From contig NW_005179291.1 of the NCBI RefSeq assembly GCF_000350225.1, positions 359,454 through 423,453 of the forward strand: 64,000 nt of DNA, given 5' to 3'. Within the stretch, counting starts at the first letter, position 1, and each line of letters begins with the position of its first letter. The stretch comes from Chondrus crispus (Eukaryota; Rhodophyta; Florideophyceae; Gigartinales; Gigartinaceae). A program made the position numbers and the translations under genes. Under the pieces are notes generated by a model. That model had not been told where the DNA came from, did no database searches, and saw only the letters and a program-made list of their open reading frames with translations. Positions 42,844 through 54,353 of this stretch are shown here, in pieces.

Positions 42844-45800
42844 TTATATTCTTCGTCTCTTGCTGAGCCTCCAGTCATTTGGATTTTGGGCGTACTTATC
42901 GAAGAGCGGTTCTATCTTTTCGCGACGTTTCCTCCGTGAAATTTTGCTCGGATCGCCCCTCCGGAAAAATCTTGGGGCAAGCTCAACGAGCCATTTCGAT
43001 TCGATAGCCATGACTTCTCTCATGTACTCCTTCGTTGTCAAAACAACTTCATGATATATTACCCATTCTGGTTGGGCATGGAATAGAGACGAGGATGGGT
43101 GTATGAAGACCTGCTGCCCATCGACAAGCGTGCGGTAACCTTCTTGCGGGTCTTTCTTAGCTGCATGTGCAAAGAAGCCAGAGACAATGGCCTTTCGTAT
43201 CTTCACATAGTTTCTTCCTGCACTAACAATATCCAATTTGAATCGGTCCATGATTGTTACCAGCTGCTTTCTTACATCCAGGGCTCTCTTCAAAGACCGA
43301 GCTTGAATGAAATTTTCATAGCACCATGGGCTTGAGAACCGGTTGTTTTTCCACTGATTATACACGGTGAGCAACGTAAGATGATCTCCTTCCGGTTGAT
43401 GGAATTTTGATTTTTTCTGATCTGCGTGACCTTGCTTTTCCTTCGGTCGATAGAATACACTTTGCACGCCAAGCATTGCAACAACTGTGAGGATTTCTTC
43501 ACTGCAACCCAGATCTACAGATGCCAGTAGCATTTTGCTGAGCATGGGATCCAGCGGAAACTGTGACATTGTCCTACCCAGCCTGGTCAGTAGGCCCTCT
43601 TCGTCGAGGGCCCCCAAGGAATAAAGTCGTTCCATCGCCGAGATGAGATAGGGCGCCGGAGGAGGGTCCATGAAATCAAAGCCCAACAAATCGTTGATCC
43701 CCATTGCTTTGAGGGTGAGTACAGTGTGAGCAAGGTTGCTTCGTTGCAGCTCTGGAACACTTGTGGGAAGCATTTCGTTCATGTAAGCGCTTTCAGTATA
43801 CAAGCATATGCATTTTCCTGGTCCCGTACGACCTGCTCTGCCTTTTCTCTGGCGTGCTGACGCCTGAGAAATGGGTGCGACGACCAAGGAGTCCATCCCC
43901 AATTTAGGATTATACACTTTCTGCTTCGCAAAACCGGGGTCCACCACGTAAAGTATACCATCAATGGTTAGACTGGCTTCTGCGATGTTCGTGGCAATCA
44001 CCACTTTTCGACTACCCGGAGGAGGGGGATCAAAGATGCGTGTCTGCATTTCAGACGGTAACGCGGAGTAAACAGGGAGTATGATCAATTCGGGAACATT
44101 CTTTCCTATCTTTTTCATGCGCCCATACAACATCTCGGCAGCGGTATCAATTTCCTCTTGTCCTGTGAGAAACAGCAAGATGTCACCAGCAGGTTCTGTC
44201 ATATGAATTCTTATCACAGTCATCAGAGCTTCTTCGATATAGTCACTGATCGGTTCCTTCGCAAACAGCACTTCAACGGGAAACAAGCGGCCAGGAATTG
44301 TGAAAATCGGGCAGTGAAGAAAGTAGGTAGAAAATTTTTCTGCATCGAGAGTGGCCGATGTCACTATTATCTTCAAATCCTTTCGGCCTTTGCTAATACA
44401 GTCCTTTAGCAAACCAAAGAGCACATCGGTGGCAATCGTGCGCTCATGCGCTTCATCCAACATTATAACAGAATACTGAGCGAGGTCTGGATCAGTTAAG
44501 ACTTCTCTCAGTAGCATGCCATCCGTCATGTACTTAATCTCAGTTTCGGCGGACGTCATATCCTCAAAGCGGATAGAGTACCCGACCTCCTCACCCAGAC
44601 GACATCCTCGTTCCTCTGCTACTCGCTTTGCTACAGACATAGCTGCCACCCTTCGCGGCTGTGTACATGCAATTTTCTTGCCGTTTTTGGTGTAGCCAGC
44701 CTCAACCAGATACTGAGTCATTTGTGTAGACTTGCCCGAGCCTGTCTCTCCAACTACAACCAATATTTGGTTGTCTCGGATGGCAAGCAGCAATTGCGTT
44801 TTCAATCTGGCTATTGGCAGCGACTCCCTCTGTTCTGCAATTGACTTGTCAATTTGCTTGGCATATCCAAAACTGGGTGCCACTCCCATAGCCTTGCGCT
44901 TCCATTCAGGCACTTCGGAGGGGCCTGCAGCACTCCCACGCAGTTCAGCAGCAACGTGTCGCTCTCCTGAAACAGGATCTTGCCACGCGAGGTTGAGATC
45001 AGAAGGCATCTCGTTTTCTAGTGCAGCGCGCTTCTGGTCACGCTCCTCTCTTCTGTTCTTTGCCAGGGCAGATTGAGTCATGGCTGCTCTTTGCATGGAT
45101 CCGTCAGGGTTTTTCACAATGCGTACCGGAGATAATGGTTGGGCACGGGAAACACCATGACCCGCCGCGGAACTTCGAAGGAAAGCGGGTTCATCTTCAT
45201 TCAGCTCAATCTCCACTTCGTTCTCTTGTTCTTCCTCATCTCCCAACAAGATAGCCATCTCGTTGGTAGGTACTTCCACATTCCCTGGAGATGATGGAAG
45301 TCCCCCCATATGCTGTTGGAGTTCTCTTTGTGGTAAAATTTTAGCGAGTTGTGTGAGCTCCCATTGCTCAGTTTCAGGTAAGCGACGCCTCATTCTTCCG
45401 CTGTTTTGTCGTAGCTCACCCTGTCTATCTTGCATAAAGGATCTCGGTATTCCACTCACAGATTCTTGTCCTCTATGGGGACCCCTTGCCCTTCCCCTTG
45501 CTGTGTTCTGTGTAATTACGTCTGTTCGCAGCGGTGTTCGGTTTGCGGCATTAGTCTGCCTGGGTTCCAAGGGGTCTCCAGTCATTTGATCGATGCCTTC
45601 CATAGACAGCGATACTCGTTGCTCTTCCACTAGAATGACTTTCACCCATACAGACTGTCCCCTGGATAAGAGCTCCGAAGGATGGCGTATTCGATGGCCA
45701 TGTGGGTGAATATCTGCAATGTGGGCAAGGCCTTCTCCAGCGCTACCGTTCCTACCTAGGCTAATGAATGCTCCATACTCGCGCAGATTCACGACTTTAC

Positions 45801-46404
45801 CACGCAACAGTAAACCGGCAGTGATTTCTTCCCGCTTTATGTCAACCATTTTTGTCCATCCTGTGGTAGTTAAGTTCGAAGGCGGAAACAATACGGATTC
45901 TCGGGAACTCGCCCCAGTTGGGTTGGAAGGATGAGTCCTAGAACTTATCGTATCGTTCTCGTTCTCTGATGCTTTGAGTACCCGCTCTCTGTCAATTCCA
46001 GATCCGAGAAAACCTCTTGAATCAGTCGCCTGTGTAGTGAAACCCTGCGTGTTGCCCGTTTCTTTGTATTCCACAGTGCGTACAGGGCGACCAAGATACA
46101 CCGATGGACCAGCCGTAGATCTCACTGTCTGCTTCGCTGCGAGATTGTGTGCTGCCGCGTCCTCTGGAAGCCGTGTAAATGTCCGCGGCACTGAGCGGTA
46201 AATGGAAGCAGTAAGGGCGTCGGGAAGTGGCTTTCCACAAGCAGACGCTACCAATGTACGGAACGACATCAAGTCATGGCTCTCGTGAACTAGAGAGATT
46301 AGAAACTCTGCCGAACCTCTGTCCTCGGTGCCCAGATGATTCTGCATTTCAACACAGACCTTAGATACGAGTGATAAATGGCGCAGTTTCTCAAGTTCAT
46401 CCAT
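42844..46404 (-). CDS. PRP22: DEAH-box spliceosomal RNA helicase, DHX8/PRP22 type
   Basis: 1186 residues from the ATG at 46404, matching the family start ([14 protein letters not shown]). PRP22/DHX8 releases spliced mRNA from the spliceosome and proofreads exon ligation in the nucleus. An S1 RNA-binding domain (about 198-270: [19 protein letters not shown]) is the hallmark separating it from PRP2/PRP16/PRP43. The helicase core has Walker A GETGSGKS (552-559), DEAH (650-653), SAT (683-685), [11 protein letters not shown] and QRKGRAGR (852-859; usually QRAGR). HA2 and OB-fold domains follow, and the tail ends [10 protein letters not shown]. The open frame extends upstream to 46635 but that part is not family-like, so the internal start is preferred. 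All motifs are intact, which argues for a functional gene. Confidence 0.95.
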   Translation of the reverse strand: MDELEKLRHLSLVSKVCVEMQNHLGTEDRGSAEFLISLVHESHDLMSFRTLVASACGKPLPDALTASIYRSVPRTFTRLPEDAAAHNLAAKQTVRSTAGPSVYLGRPVRTVEYKETGNTQGFTTQATDSRGFLGSGIDRERVLKASENENDTISSRTHPSNPTGASSRESVLFPPSNLTTTGWTKMVDIKREEITAGLLLRGKVVNLREYGAFISLGRNGSAGEGLAHIADIHPHGHRIRHPSELLSRGQSVWVKVILVEEQRVSLSMEGIDQMTGDPLEPRQTNAANRTPLRTDVITQNTARGRARGPHRGQESVSGIPRSFMQDRQGELRQNSGRMRRRLPETEQWELTQLAKILPQRELQQHMGGLPSSPGNVEVPTNEMAILLGDEEEQENEVEIELNEDEPAFLRSSAAGHGVSRAQPLSPVRIVKNPDGSMQRAAMTQSALAKNRREERDQKRAALENEMPSDLNLAWQDPVSGERHVAAELRGSAAGPSEVPEWKRKAMGVAPSFGYAKQIDKSIAEQRESLPIARLKTQLLLAIRDNQILVVVGETGSGKSTQMTQYLVEAGYTKNGKKIACTQPRRVAAMSVAKRVAEERGCRLGEEVGYSIRFEDMTSAETEIKYMTDGMLLREVLTDPDLAQYSVIMLDEAHERTIATDVLFGLLKDCISKGRKDLKIIVTSATLDAEKFSTYFLHCPIFTIPGRLFPVEVLFAKEPISDYIEEALMTVIRIHMTEPAGDILLFLTGQEEIDTAAEMLYGRMKKIGKNVPELIILPVYSALPSEMQTRIFDPPPPGSRKVVIATNIAEASLTIDGILYVVDPGFAKQKVYNPKLGMDSLVVAPISQASARQRKGRAGRTGPGKCICLYTESAYMNEMLPTSVPELQRSNLAHTVLTLKAMGINDLLGFDFMDPPPAPYLISAMERLYSLGALDEEGLLTRLGRTMSQFPLDPMLSKMLLASVDLGCSEEILTVVAMLGVQSVFYRPKEKQGHADQKKSKFHQPEGDHLTLLTVYNQWKNNRFSSPWCYENFIQARSLKRALDVRKQLVTIMDRFKLDIVSAGRNYVKIRKAIVSGFFAHAAKKDPQEGYRTLVDGQQVFIHPSSSLFHAQPEWVIYHEVVLTTKEYMREVMAIESKWLVELAPRFFRRGDPSKISRRKRREKIEPLFDKYAQNPNDWRLSKRRRI

Positions 46405-47590
46405 GTTTGAAATTCCAGCCTCGGATCGTGGTGAAGTAAAATTGCTAAGGCTCCCAAAAGAGTCAAGTCTGATGAGAGGTTCAGTCGCTTCTGGGAAGAG
46501 CAACTGCGGTGAGAGCAACTTAATCAAATAGCGTATACCGTTTGAAGGATAGCCAAAGAGCGACTGCGAGTTCTTTCTGAAAAAACACAAAAAATGGAAA
46601 GGCATGAAAACCCCAAGCGCCTTACATTCCGCCAAAACAGATGCCAGTGGGGAGTGTCCGTATGGGGAAAGCTAAGCTATCCATTCGTACGGATACCTGT
46701 CGTCGCCCAGACAAAAATATCCAATGGCTTCTTCCGTGGAGAGCGATAACTGAACCCCACCAGGAAATGGCGCCGGTGGACACTTGGTTGAAACCCCGAG
46801 CCTTCTGCGGAATCAGGGAGAAAAGGGCTGCGCGCGGCGACCACTGTGCTAAGCTTTTATATGATTGTGGCACGCGTTCGTCGCAATAATAGAGGTATTC
46901 GTGTTGTGCGTGCCCAGATCCAGCATTGTGAGAAGGTCACGTTGTCCGTAGTGCATAGCAAGTTGTGCTTTGATTAGAAACGGTTTGCTCTGTACAGGGC
47001 GCGCGATTTCAGAAATCCGGGGACAATCCGTTCACACCAGCTGCTGTTTTTCTGCGATGTAATTCCCATATGAATCGGGCAGGGTTGGTTTCGACAATCA
47101 TATCGAAAACTCGCACCTGACACTGCACTTATGATGTATCGCATTTTCGAAGCATCAGAATTCGATAAATGAATCCTTGTTCGGGCACAAGCTGCTTCCG
47201 AAGTGTATGGCGCTTGTGGATGTCTCATGAATTGCGGGCTTTGTTTGAAACTTTTGCAGCCTACGGCAATTTCAGGACGAACAGAGGTCTCATTCGCTCC
47301 AACGTTTGCGACTTACGCGAGTGATACGCGCAAATTAGTTTCTGAGATAATGATCTTATTTGTTTACTCCGATCGGTGCCGCATAATACGACATGGTAAC
47401 GATGCGAAATATTCGCATAGACAAAAAGTAGTACACACTAGGAGCAGCTTCGAAAAATGCTCTCGCAGTCAGGAATCTAGGCTTCCTGCTTGTACGTGGA
47501 TTACCGTTCGCGTTGCGATGTGGTGGTCCAATTTCGAACGTGAAAAAGTGGTTTCCTTGGGAGGAAGCGAACAGCAGCTTAAGATGTGAG
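46405..47590. other. Intergenic region between the PRP22 and ELO genes
   Basis: Carries the PRP22 5' leader and promoter on the left and the ELO 3' end on the right. Only short, domainless ORFs occur. Confidence 0.4.
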
Positions 47591-48433
47591 TTATTGAACC
47601 TTTTTGGCTGATTCTTTTGAGCGAGGTTTAGAATAGGTCTGGAAGTAGAAGCGGACGAATAGTAGAAGATAAGAAAACAGAACACCGAGGCCGACCAAGG
47701 CTCCAGTTGTGGTACCATAGCAAACAGTATCGTCAAACCCAGCGCGGATGAACGTGAAGTAGGCGTAACCAATGATGGTAACGTCAATGACAAACTGGCA
47801 GATCTGGAGAGTGGTGAGATACTTCTTCCACCAGATGCGGATACGCAGAGCGGACATGGCGTAGTAGTAGTACATGAGTACGTGTACCCAAAGGTTAATG
47901 ACGATGGGAACCCACTGCGGGGAGGAATGCTCCATGAGCTGGTTCCAAGTTAGGATGAGAGTGGCGGCGTGATGATATGCGTGCAAAAAAGCGACTTGTT
48001 TTTTCCGGACGACGAGGAGAAAGGTGTCTAGAAATTCCCAAACCTTAAAAAACATGTTGATGTAGTAGATCATGTGCATGTGGCCGTTTTCGTAAATTTG
48101 CCTCGAGCAGACTAGTTGATATGCCGTCAAGCCATTGACGAAGGCGTCGGCAAGGGTGTACGTCAACCAAGAGCCGAGAAAGAGGCTTGCAATACATAAG
48201 GTGATATTGTGCAGGAAGAGGATGCGGGGAAATTCAAGCGCCTTGCGCGTGGCCATGACATGCCGCAAGGAGAATAGAATTAAGACATACATGACAGAAG
48301 CACCGACCGGCCAGGCCCAATAGCTGAATGGGGTGACGTTTGGCTGGAAACGCCAGTCGGAAAGCCATCTTGCAATGCCCTTACCGCCGAAGAGGGCGCT
48401 AGAGTCTTCGAAACCGGCGGTGAGAAACTGCAT
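47591..48433 (-). CDS. ELO family very-long-chain fatty acid elongase
   Basis: 280 residues, the usual ELO length, with about seven hydrophobic membrane segments. ELO proteins are 3-ketoacyl-CoA synthases of the ER that condense malonyl-CoA with acyl-CoA. Signature motifs in order: FFKVWEFLDTFLLVVRKK (129-146), the catalytic histidine box HAYHH (151-155) and NLWVHVLMYYYYAMSA (about 179-194). The Q/H residue at the head of the box is Leu (FLHAYHH), a position that differs between saturated- and polyunsaturated-type enzymes. The C-terminus ends KKVQ, a perfect KKXX ER-retrieval signal. Substrate class cannot be set from sequence alone. Single exon, ATG at 48433. Confidence 0.92.
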   Translation of the reverse strand: MQFLTAGFEDSSALFGGKGIARWLSDWRFQPNVTPFSYWAWPVGASVMYVLILFSLRHVMATRKALEFPRILFLHNITLCIASLFLGSWLTYTLADAFVNGLTAYQLVCSRQIYENGHMHMIYYINMFFKVWEFLDTFLLVVRKKQVAFLHAYHHAATLILTWNQLMEHSSPQWVPIVINLWVHVLMYYYYAMSALRIRIWWKKYLTTLQICQFVIDVTIIGYAYFTFIRAGFDDTVCYGTTTGALVGLGVLFSYLLLFVRFYFQTYSKPRSKESAKKVQ

Positions 48434-48852
48434 TTTGGGATAAGGTGAATAGGAATAGAAAGTGCCGGGCGGCGTAATTTGGACAAAGGAAACTGGTTGT
48501 AGAGGTTGTGATGAAGCGGAGAGTTAGAAAGAGACTAAGGAAGACAGAGAATGGTGAGAAGGGATATGTTGGGGAGTCGGGCCGTCGCAACGAGAAGAAG
48601 AGTGGGGGCGGAAGACGAGAGGGAGGAGGGAAGCGATACGACGATTTGGCGCGGTGCGGTCGGTACAGAGTACAGAGGACATGTCGACGCGGGCAAGCGG
48701 GAATCGCTTCTGCGATCGTAGGATGCCTCCGCCCAGGAATGTTCATTGCTGTCCGACGCCATCCTTGTGTGTGGATGTCGCCCCAAGATTCACGTGGACA
48801 CGTGTGAATAAGCGTAACTGTGTTGTGTTGAGTCAACACTGTTGGCACAACA

Positions 48853-48907
48853 AAACACCGCAGTTGAAAGAATAAAGATTGACATCAATCTTTCAACTGC
48901 GGTGTTT
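48853..48907. repeat. Hairpin with 22-bp arms
   Basis: AAACACCGCAGTTGAAAG at 48853-48870 pairs with CTTTCAACTGCGGTGTTT at 48890-48907. The inner GATTG/CAATC extends the stem across a 6-base bulge. A MITE-like remnant or a structured transcript is possible. Confidence 0.75.
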
Positions 48908-49896
48908 CCTTTCTCAGCAAACGAAAAGCAACAGGGATTAAGTGCTCCGCTGGGACTGCGAGCATTTGTGGCCCGATTCGTACCACTGTGGGAGAAATTC
49001 CCCGTACAGCGAGTACTGCGGTGCATTTCTGTACAGCACCCTGTAGTGCAGAGTATCTCGGCAGGAATCTCGCAGGTGCATAACTCAAAACGTTTCCAGT
49101 TGTCAGGACAATTCGTACACGTGTGAAGCTCATACAGAGTGGATTTCGTTGGGAGTTTACGTAGTTAGTATTCACAAAAATCACTGATCAGAAGAGCACT
49201 AATCGATGCTTGCCTGCTACATACGAGAGACCCGTGAGAAAAAAAAAAAAAAACGCAAGATTGGAGCCTGTTGTGTTTCACGACTTAGCGTGGAGGCTCG
49301 CAACCGGAGGAAAGAACATGTGACGCAAAGTGGTGGAACCTTGCCATTCTGCGTTCTGCCAATTCTGGCATGTGGCTCATGGTCGTGTGGAGAACAGTAT
49401 CCACCTTACCCACCGCGATAGAGGTAAGCGTGATGGGGCGGTCGTATCATCATGATGCGAGCCGAGTCATGCAGTACTGTAATGGACACGGACGCCGTTC
49501 ATATATACTGTACCAAGGGTACTGCACCATGGGTACAAGTACTTTCGGTGCAAGGGCAGTGCACTCGTGGTCACTTGATCTGGAACGCTTCATTACAGCT
49601 GAAATGACACAACCGGATACAACCCCAGTAATGCAGCGTACAAGAGAAGAAAGGCCTTGTGCGCAGCGCTAGAGCACAGTGGTAAAGCTTTACCCTTGGT
49701 ACTGTACACTGTACAGTACAACTCCTGTACCTAAAAAAAAACGTTTACTTAGAAGGAAGCGCAAATGGATACGGACTACTTCCACCGAGCGTATCCATAT
49801 CGAGAGGGTTCACTGTACATAACTACAGTGGCATTGCAGTCGCGAGTGGTACGAGAGCGACTGTGCCTTGCTGATTGAGCACGGTCGACTGGCTCC

Positions 49897-49945
49897 ATAA
49901 AACTTTATTACCTCTCAGAGGCTCTGAGAGGTAGTAAAGTTTTAT
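49897..49945. repeat. Hairpin with 24-bp arms and one-base loop
   Basis: ATAAAACTTTATTACCTCTC plus AGAG on the left pairs with the right arm (49922-49945) with one mismatch. The near-absent loop makes it cruciform-prone. Confidence 0.75.
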
Positions 49946-51020
49946 CCAGCACCAACCCTGGTACTGTACCTCTGACTCAGAGGCCGGACTCATACGATGG
50001 ATGGCATGGAAAAGTCTAGAAAAACGAGTGATACTGTCGAGGTGTCAAAAAGTAAAATGAAATCATCTCCCTTGAGCCAATAGGAAATGAGAAGAGGCGG
50101 GATGCCCGTGGAAGCACGAAGCAATATCAAACCAACTGGGCATGACAAGTGTTGGCGCGGTCATGGACCGATAGGACCCTCCAATGGCGACATGAGAAAA
50201 TCCAAAAGAAAAAAGAGACACGTACAGGATCCAAGATGGGAGTCGATGTGCTGTGCAGTGCTTGATTGTACGCTCTACTTGTAGCTGCTAGTATACAGTG
50301 TTTAGTTTCTTGGCTGTAAGAGCAGGTACAGTAAGACACGCCACGACGAGACCCAAGACCCACGAGAAAAGGAGCTGATGTCAGCGCAGAGTTGTCAACA
50401 ACTCTGAGGACGGAAAAAGCGTTGAACACGTACGCATGCTGGGGACTCACAGATGTGGTGTAGATGACCTTTGGAGATGAAACGAGGGTCCGCAGCCCCG
50501 TGTTGATATGAGTTGGAACGACAGGAATTTCGAAAAAAAAAAAGGGAGTGGAAGCTAGTCTTGTTCAAACAAACACGCAGAAACTACGGACCGAAGGACT
50601 GAAAGTGATGCGCTGGCCAAAGTAATCAAAGGATATATCTTTTTTTTGGCATTGGGCGGACCGATGGAAAGTGAATCAGGATATACGACGTTTTCGGGGC
50701 AGTGCCTTGACATTTGGTGCCGGAACACTGCTTTTCTTGAGGGTTGGAGACATCCCCTGAGAAGTTTTCGTCCCATACAGCAACACACAGTACACTCACC
50801 AGATACTGTAGAAGAGTTAAAAAACTCAGTTACAGATAAAAATGTTAAAAAATTACAAAGAAACGTGCGTGTTAAGATTGCGGAAGAGGGTTGTGGCCGG
50901 TTGGGTGGAGATGAAATCTTTGCTGGAGGCTTGGGATACCGGGCAGATATTTCGTGGTGTTTAGAAAAAAGTAAACGGAAAAGTCGGGCAGGCGCACGCG
51001 ACCAATGATGGAAATGCAAG

Positions 51021-51099
51021 TGGGCGGGAGGGGTTTGGGGGTGGCGCGGCTGGAGGGGGCGGGGGAGGGGGCGGGGGAGGGGGCGGGGGAGGGGGGCGG
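51021..51099 (+). repeat. G-run tandem repeat (GGGGGCGGGGGA), G-quadruplex-prone
   Basis: Four or more copies of a 12-base G-rich unit, with many runs of at least four G. Repeated G runs this close can form quadruplexes. Confidence 0.7.
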
Positions 51100-51843
51100 C
51101 GATGCGAAGAAAAGCAAGTGTGTAACTACTGTAGTACAATTTCAAGGGGACTGGGGGCGGACGAGTAGATTTCGTGTAATTTTGGAATCGGTCGTCAAGG
51201 AGCGCGAGTGAAGGCTTGGGAGGGGAGGGGGGGGTGGGGGGGTGTGTTGCATGCATGCACGCAGTGACCGAAAGGACCAGAGAGTAGGGACCGGGGTTGA
51301 CGACAAGGCGGGGGAGGGGGGGATGAGGGGCGGGGGTTGGAACGGTAAGATATTTGAAAAAGTAAGGGAAAAACGTGGAATCGAAGGGACGGCGGCGGAG
51401 GGGGTGCGAAGGGGCCTGCGAAATTGGGTTGTGGCGCCCACTGACGTGTGTTGACAGAGGGAAAGTGAGAAATTTGAGTGCATTGTGAGAATGGGGCGGG
51501 GCGACAGGGCGGGGTGCGAGGGACCGACAGTAGAGGGGGGTAGTTTTTCGCTTTTAAACTCGCACCTCTCGCCGACTGAATTGGTTTGAGAGCAGATAAG
51601 CGTCGAGGCACCTTCGACGTTGTTTGTTTCTTCCTTGTTTTCCTTGCACTGCTCGGACTTGCGTTCATTTTTTTCTGTCAAACTGGCTGTTTCTCCCGCG
51701 TTGAACTTTTTCACTTTTGAACGCAAATCACTCCTCGTCGCGCGACCAAACACTTGTCTCCTCCCACAACAACAACGCCCTGCGACCGTTTCCGATTTCA
51801 ACACACATCTTCAAAATTACTTCAATTTCATCCCCGCCGAGAA

Positions 51844-51907
51844 CCCACGACCACCCCCACGACCACCCCTACGACCACCCCTACGACCACCCCCACGACC
51901 ACCCCTG
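51844..51907 (+). repeat. 12-bp tandem repeat CACCCCYACGAC
   Basis: About five tandem units upstream of the UPF0547 gene, in C-rich DNA probably within its leader. Confidence 0.7.
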
Positions 51908-52372
51908 CCACTACCGCACCTCTGCGCATCAAATCTCAATCCTTGCTCGTCTACCGCCACTGACGCCATCCAACCACATTCTTCTCTTTATTAATCCGCT
52001 CATCCCTTCCCCCCACCCATTCTTTTCAATTTCAACTCTTGCTTCACCTCCTCCCCCCTTCGCGTACACCCGCCCCACCCCCTCTCACTCCCATATCTGC
52101 CTCTGCTCTCGTCATCGTGTCCCAAACCTTATTTCTGCTTGCTTTACCATCCCCTCCTCTCATCACGCCCCCCCCCCCCGCCCAGGGCGATCGGCTTTTT
52201 TTTCCCCAAACATTTTTTCTTCCCCCCCCCCCCCCTCCCCCCTCTCCGCTCCCCTCTTTTCAGGACCCTTGGTTGGTACTGACCGCCAAAGGCGCCATTT
52301 CCTCTCACACCTTCGTTTGTATCTACTTTTTCCTTCTTTCTGTCGCATCCATTTGAATTTCTCTTGCTGGGA

Positions 52373-53608
52373 ATGGTCGCAGCGAAAGACCAACCTCAAA
52401 GGCTCCAACTATCCGCTCCGGGTCTTCACAACGCCCAGGGCGAACTCCTAACCCATCCCGAGCATACAGTTCCCCCTACCGTGCACAACAAACAACTGTC
52501 ACAAGAGTCAAACGAAGAACATCGCGTCGAACACTTTTCCCGCTTTGCAAAGCGCAACACCAACTCCAATACTACGGAAAAATCTCCTTCTCAATCGCCT
52601 CTCACTTCTCAAGCTCTAGCTTCTAATACCGACACACACTCCAATCTCACAAGACCGGGGAAGCCAACTAACTCCTTCTCGAGGTCCAAGTTCAACGCCG
52701 CACGAAACCATCAAAACATGGAGCTTCACGACGCTTCCGGCACTGTTTTGCAGCAATATCCACTCAACTCCGACTCTGATGTTAACAACACGCATCGCCC
52801 GTCTCCTGATACAGACTCTGCAAAACACGACCATAACGGTGACCAGCAGTCCGACCAACAACAACCTCCGCCGCCGACCACCTCCATCCCACAGGGAGTC
52901 CAAGATCAGGTCGCCACTGCCAACCCCAGCGTCTCCGTTCAAGCCCCCAACGTCAACCTACCCTCCGTCTCCGCTCGATCCGTCCCTCAACCTACTGGTA
53001 TGGACTCGGCCGCTGCTGTCGTTCCGGCGCCGTCTCCGAAGAAGCCAGCTCGTATGCCGGGTACAAAGCAGTGTCCGACTTGTCACAACACAATCGCTGC
53101 GGCTGTCGCAAAGTGTCCCAAGTGCCCGCACGTCTTTCGAGAGAAGAAGGAGAAGGTCAAGCGCTCTGGGAAACGGGGAAAGAAGAATTGTCCGAAATGT
53201 CAATATGAAAACCCATCCGCCTGCAGTTCATGTAAGAATTGTAAGCACGTCTTCCGCTTGAAGCTCATGGACAAGTATAAGTCGATGCGCCCTCGTCAGC
53301 AAAATGAAAGCGCTGCTGCTGCTGCCGCCGCCGCTGCTCACGCAGCCGCAAATATGCAACATACGGGCCAGGGCGGTGCCGTAACTGCCGTTTCTGCTGT
53401 GCCTCTACCTGCCGGAGTGGCAACGTACCCAAATCAAATTGGGCAGCAACTCCATCCCGGACACGGTGCTGTTTCAGTCATGCCCGCGATGCAACAACAT
53501 CCAATTGCCATGCATCAACATGGCCACAATGTGCATTCATCGGGCGTGCCGATGCATTCACTGCCGCAACATTCGATCCATCCTCATCAACCTCATCCAC
53601 AGTTGTAA
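52373..53608 (+). CDS. UPF0547 zinc-ribbon protein
   Basis: 411 residues from the ATG at 52373 (the in-frame codon three places earlier is TTG). The N-terminal 230 residues are disordered and Ser/Gln/Pro-rich. Two similar short zinc ribbons follow: C234-P-T-C ... KCPKC (ending about 251) and NCPKC at 273-276 with CSSCKNCKHVFR to about 294. The repeated CP-C ... KCP-C-HVFR pattern is that of UPF0547 (human C16orf87-like), whose biochemical role is not known to me. A basic linker, KRSGKRGKK, joins the ribbons and could bind nucleic acid or act as a nuclear signal. The tail has an Ala run and a His/Gln-rich end. Confidence 0.75.
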   Translation: MVAAKDQPQRLQLSAPGLHNAQGELLTHPEHTVPPTVHNKQLSQESNEEHRVEHFSRFAKRNTNSNTTEKSPSQSPLTSQALASNTDTHSNLTRPGKPTNSFSRSKFNAARNHQNMELHDASGTVLQQYPLNSDSDVNNTHRPSPDTDSAKHDHNGDQQSDQQQPPPPTTSIPQGVQDQVATANPSVSVQAPNVNLPSVSARSVPQPTGMDSAAAVVPAPSPKKPARMPGTKQCPTCHNTIAAAVAKCPKCPHVFREKKEKVKRSGKRGKKNCPKCQYENPSACSSCKNCKHVFRLKLMDKYKSMRPRQQNESAAAAAAAAAHAAANMQHTGQGGAVTAVSAVPLPAGVATYPNQIGQQLHPGHGAVSVMPAMQQHPIAMHQHGHNVHSSGVPMHSLPQHSIHPHQPHPQL

Positions 53609-54353
53609 GCCGAAACTGCGGTGTCCATAGAAGGGAGCTGCTTGATATGTCCTATTGACTATAAAGGGAACTGAGTAAATCCACACGCTTTATGATCGCT
53701 CGAACCATACGATCAAGGATGCAGGTGAGAGAAGTGACCCGTTGGTATGGGGGCACGTGCGGTTCATGTCAGCCGATGTACGCGTTGGTGTCGTCGAAGG
53801 ATTACCCATAACTCTTAACATGTACTGCAAATTTTGTGACAGCGAAATGAAACAAATTGCGAGATGGATGCCACAGCGTAATACGGTCACCTTGTGTCTA
53901 GAAGAATACAAGAGGACGCATGACGTGGGCAATGACACAAGCCAAGACTGATGACCAGAGTCGCTGTCCTGACAGAGAGCACGAAGAAATGTTCAGCCAG
54001 TTCAGGAGTTCATCTGATCTTGGCGTGGGATGGACCATATGATGAGAGCTACGAGAAGAGACAAAAATGGCGCACAGTAGTTGGTTGTCAAACGAGTTTG
54101 ACAGACTTACACAAGTTGAAGGCGTCGTATACTCTTATACAAAAGGTACTACGCAGACAGTGCTATATATATGTACATGTTCCTGGTCGAGAGAGACGAG
54201 TCGTACTGTAGTTTGAATCATGAGGTGCAATAAAATGTGTGTTTTGGAAATACAATATCTTAATCAACACTGCACTGATGTTGCGGCTTTGGCAGAATCT
54301 TAGTACAAGAGGGATACGGGGCGGTGCGGATGCAACTCAGTAAGGCCACATGG
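53609..54353. other. Intergenic region
   Basis: Lies between two convergent genes. Only short ORFs without domains are seen. Confidence 0.4.

Larger units (their letters stand above)
48434..52372. other. 3.9-kb gene-free stretch with hairpins and simple repeats
   Basis: No ORF here has a domain or family resemblance; the longer ones (50555-51256 and 51142-51804 minus, 51717-52356 plus) are low-complexity proline/serine strings from C-rich DNA. It includes two hairpin elements (48853, 49897), G-rich DNA (51021-51099), a 12-bp tandem repeat (51844-51907) and the likely long leader of the UPF0547 gene. Confidence 0.55.

Noticed and set aside
46405..46635. N-terminal 77-residue extension of the PRP22 ORF
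   Set aside because: The family N-terminus begins at the Met at 46404; the extension is not family-like and is probably leader sequence.
50555..51804. Long proline/serine ORFs on minus
   Set aside because: Low complexity from G-rich plus-strand DNA; no ATG context, domain or homologous pattern.
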